A program made the position numbers and the translations under genes. Shown here one piece after another: positions 14,085 to 14,380 of a stretch of DNA of 14,380 bases; position 1 is the stretch's first letter, and every line of letters begins with the position of its first letter. The stretch lies in the NCBI GenBank assembly GCA_015657435.1, contig JADLKH010000004.1, forward strand, positions 631,739 to 646,118. The letters run 5' to 3'. The notes under the pieces were generated by a model, which searched no databases, was not told where the DNA came from, and saw nothing but the letters and a program-made list of their open reading frames with translations. Source of the stretch: Synergistales bacterium (GTDB taxonomy: Bacteria > Synergistota > Synergistia > Synergistales > 79-D21).

Positions 14085-14380
14085 GTGATATCCGTAAATA
14101 AAGAGAAATGCGTTGGATGCAAAGCGTGCGAGCAGGTGTGTCCGGTTGAAGCCATAAAGGTCGTCGACCGTAAGGCGGAACTGGTTGGCGATTGCGTCAA
14201 CTGCCTTTCCTGCATCAAGTACTGCAAACCGGGTGCCTTGAGCGAAGTGCCTCAGGAAGGGGAGTTTCTCCTCTGCAAGAATTGCGGGGTCAAGTGCCTG
14301 ATCCCGGAAGGCAAGGTGGGGGCCTGCAAACGGTTTTCCAACATTGGGGGAAAACTGGTTTTGAACCGACCACTCCAGAT
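14085..14380 (+). CDS. Double-cluster ferredoxin-like protein with extra Cys motif, 3' end missing
   Basis: The frame starts with GTG, has GGGGGAG 7 bases upstream, and runs past the right edge, leaving 98 residues in view. The first 50 are a bacterial 2x[4Fe-4S] ferredoxin: Cys9, Cys12, Cys15, Cys19-Pro and Cys37, Cys40, Cys43, Cys47. A third cysteine group follows, Cys64, Cys67, Cys71 and Cys81, in CKNCGVKCLIPEGKVGACKR, then GGKLVLNRPL. This third group resembles the Cys-rich lead-in seen ahead of some radical SAM domains related to PFL-activating enzymes, so the unseen part could be such a domain; that is weak inference. It lies 88 bases after methylaspartase on the same strand. An electron-transfer or activating role for this operon is possible. 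Confidence 0.8.
   Translation, partial: MISVNKEKCVGCKACEQVCPVEAIKVVDRKAELVGDCVNCLSCIKYCKPGALSEVPQEGEFLLCKNCGVKCLIPEGKVGACKRFSNIGGKLVLNRPLQ

Noticed and set aside
13262..14227. 321-residue minus-strand open frame opposite methylaspartate ammonia-lyase
   Set aside because: It lies antisense to a gene with all active-site residues in place, and its composition is that of a reverse-strand artefact.
1..14380. CRISPR arrays, tRNA or rRNA genes, insertion sequences
   Set aside because: Reading both strands, I saw no regular direct repeats with spacers, no transposase motifs, and no tRNA or rRNA signature.

Overview
The window reads as accessory catabolic DNA from an anaerobic bacterium that lives on amino acids or organic acids. 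The signs are a TRAP transporter for a small acid, two N-acyl-D-amino-acid deacylases, a methylaspartate ammonia-lyase, a two-subunit Fe-S hydro-lyase, and several proteins with oxygen-sensitive 4Fe-4S clusters. GC is roughly 52-58 percent for most genes. I cannot fix the taxon; Synergistota, Desulfobacterota and anaerobic Firmicutes are all plausible. This is inference from gene content, not a database result.

Region 1 (1-6056, plus strand) starts inside an N-acyl-D-amino-acid deacylase cut by the left edge. After 124 bases come the three parts of a TRAP transporter (binding protein DctP, small permease DctQ, large permease DctM) and then a complete second deacylase. A nested hairpin separates dctP from dctQ. 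Two hairpins follow the second deacylase, the second with a strong T-run. The simplest reading is an uptake-and-deacylation operon: the transporter brings in an N-acylated (D-)amino acid or related acid, and two paralogous hydrolases release the free amino acid.

Region 2 (6164-7487) holds one minus-strand gene, a short QueG-like double 4Fe-4S protein, and about 640 bases with no convincing gene but three hairpins. Two of these look like related minus-strand terminators with no gene to terminate.

Region 3 (7488-9801) is a single plus-strand gene for a fused flavoenzyme: an Old Yellow Enzyme/2,4-dienoyl-CoA reductase-type barrel with a 4Fe-4S motif, joined to a GltD-like Fe-S/FAD module. That module lacks its NAD(P)-binding middle part and its C-terminal FAD 'GD' motif. 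The first 1.4 kb is clearly richer in GC than the rest.

Region 4 (9825 to the right edge, plus strand) is an operon: hydro-lyase beta subunit, hydro-lyase alpha subunit, amidohydrolase, methylaspartate ammonia-lyase, then a ferredoxin-like Cys-rich protein cut by the right edge. The lyase and hydro-lyase fit the 3-methylaspartate to mesaconate to citramalate part of glutamate fermentation, with the amidohydrolase perhaps supplying substrate. No glutamate mutase is in view.

The most interesting structural signal is regulatory. The promoters in front of regions 3 and 4 share one layout: TTGACA, then CACATAGAG about 30 bases downstream, then 8 bases, then TTCCATAT opening an inverted repeat. 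The repeat is perfect (8-3-8) in front of region 4. This suggests one regulator, possibly IclR-type, controls both units. A half-site, TTCCATATAA, also lies just upstream of dctP.
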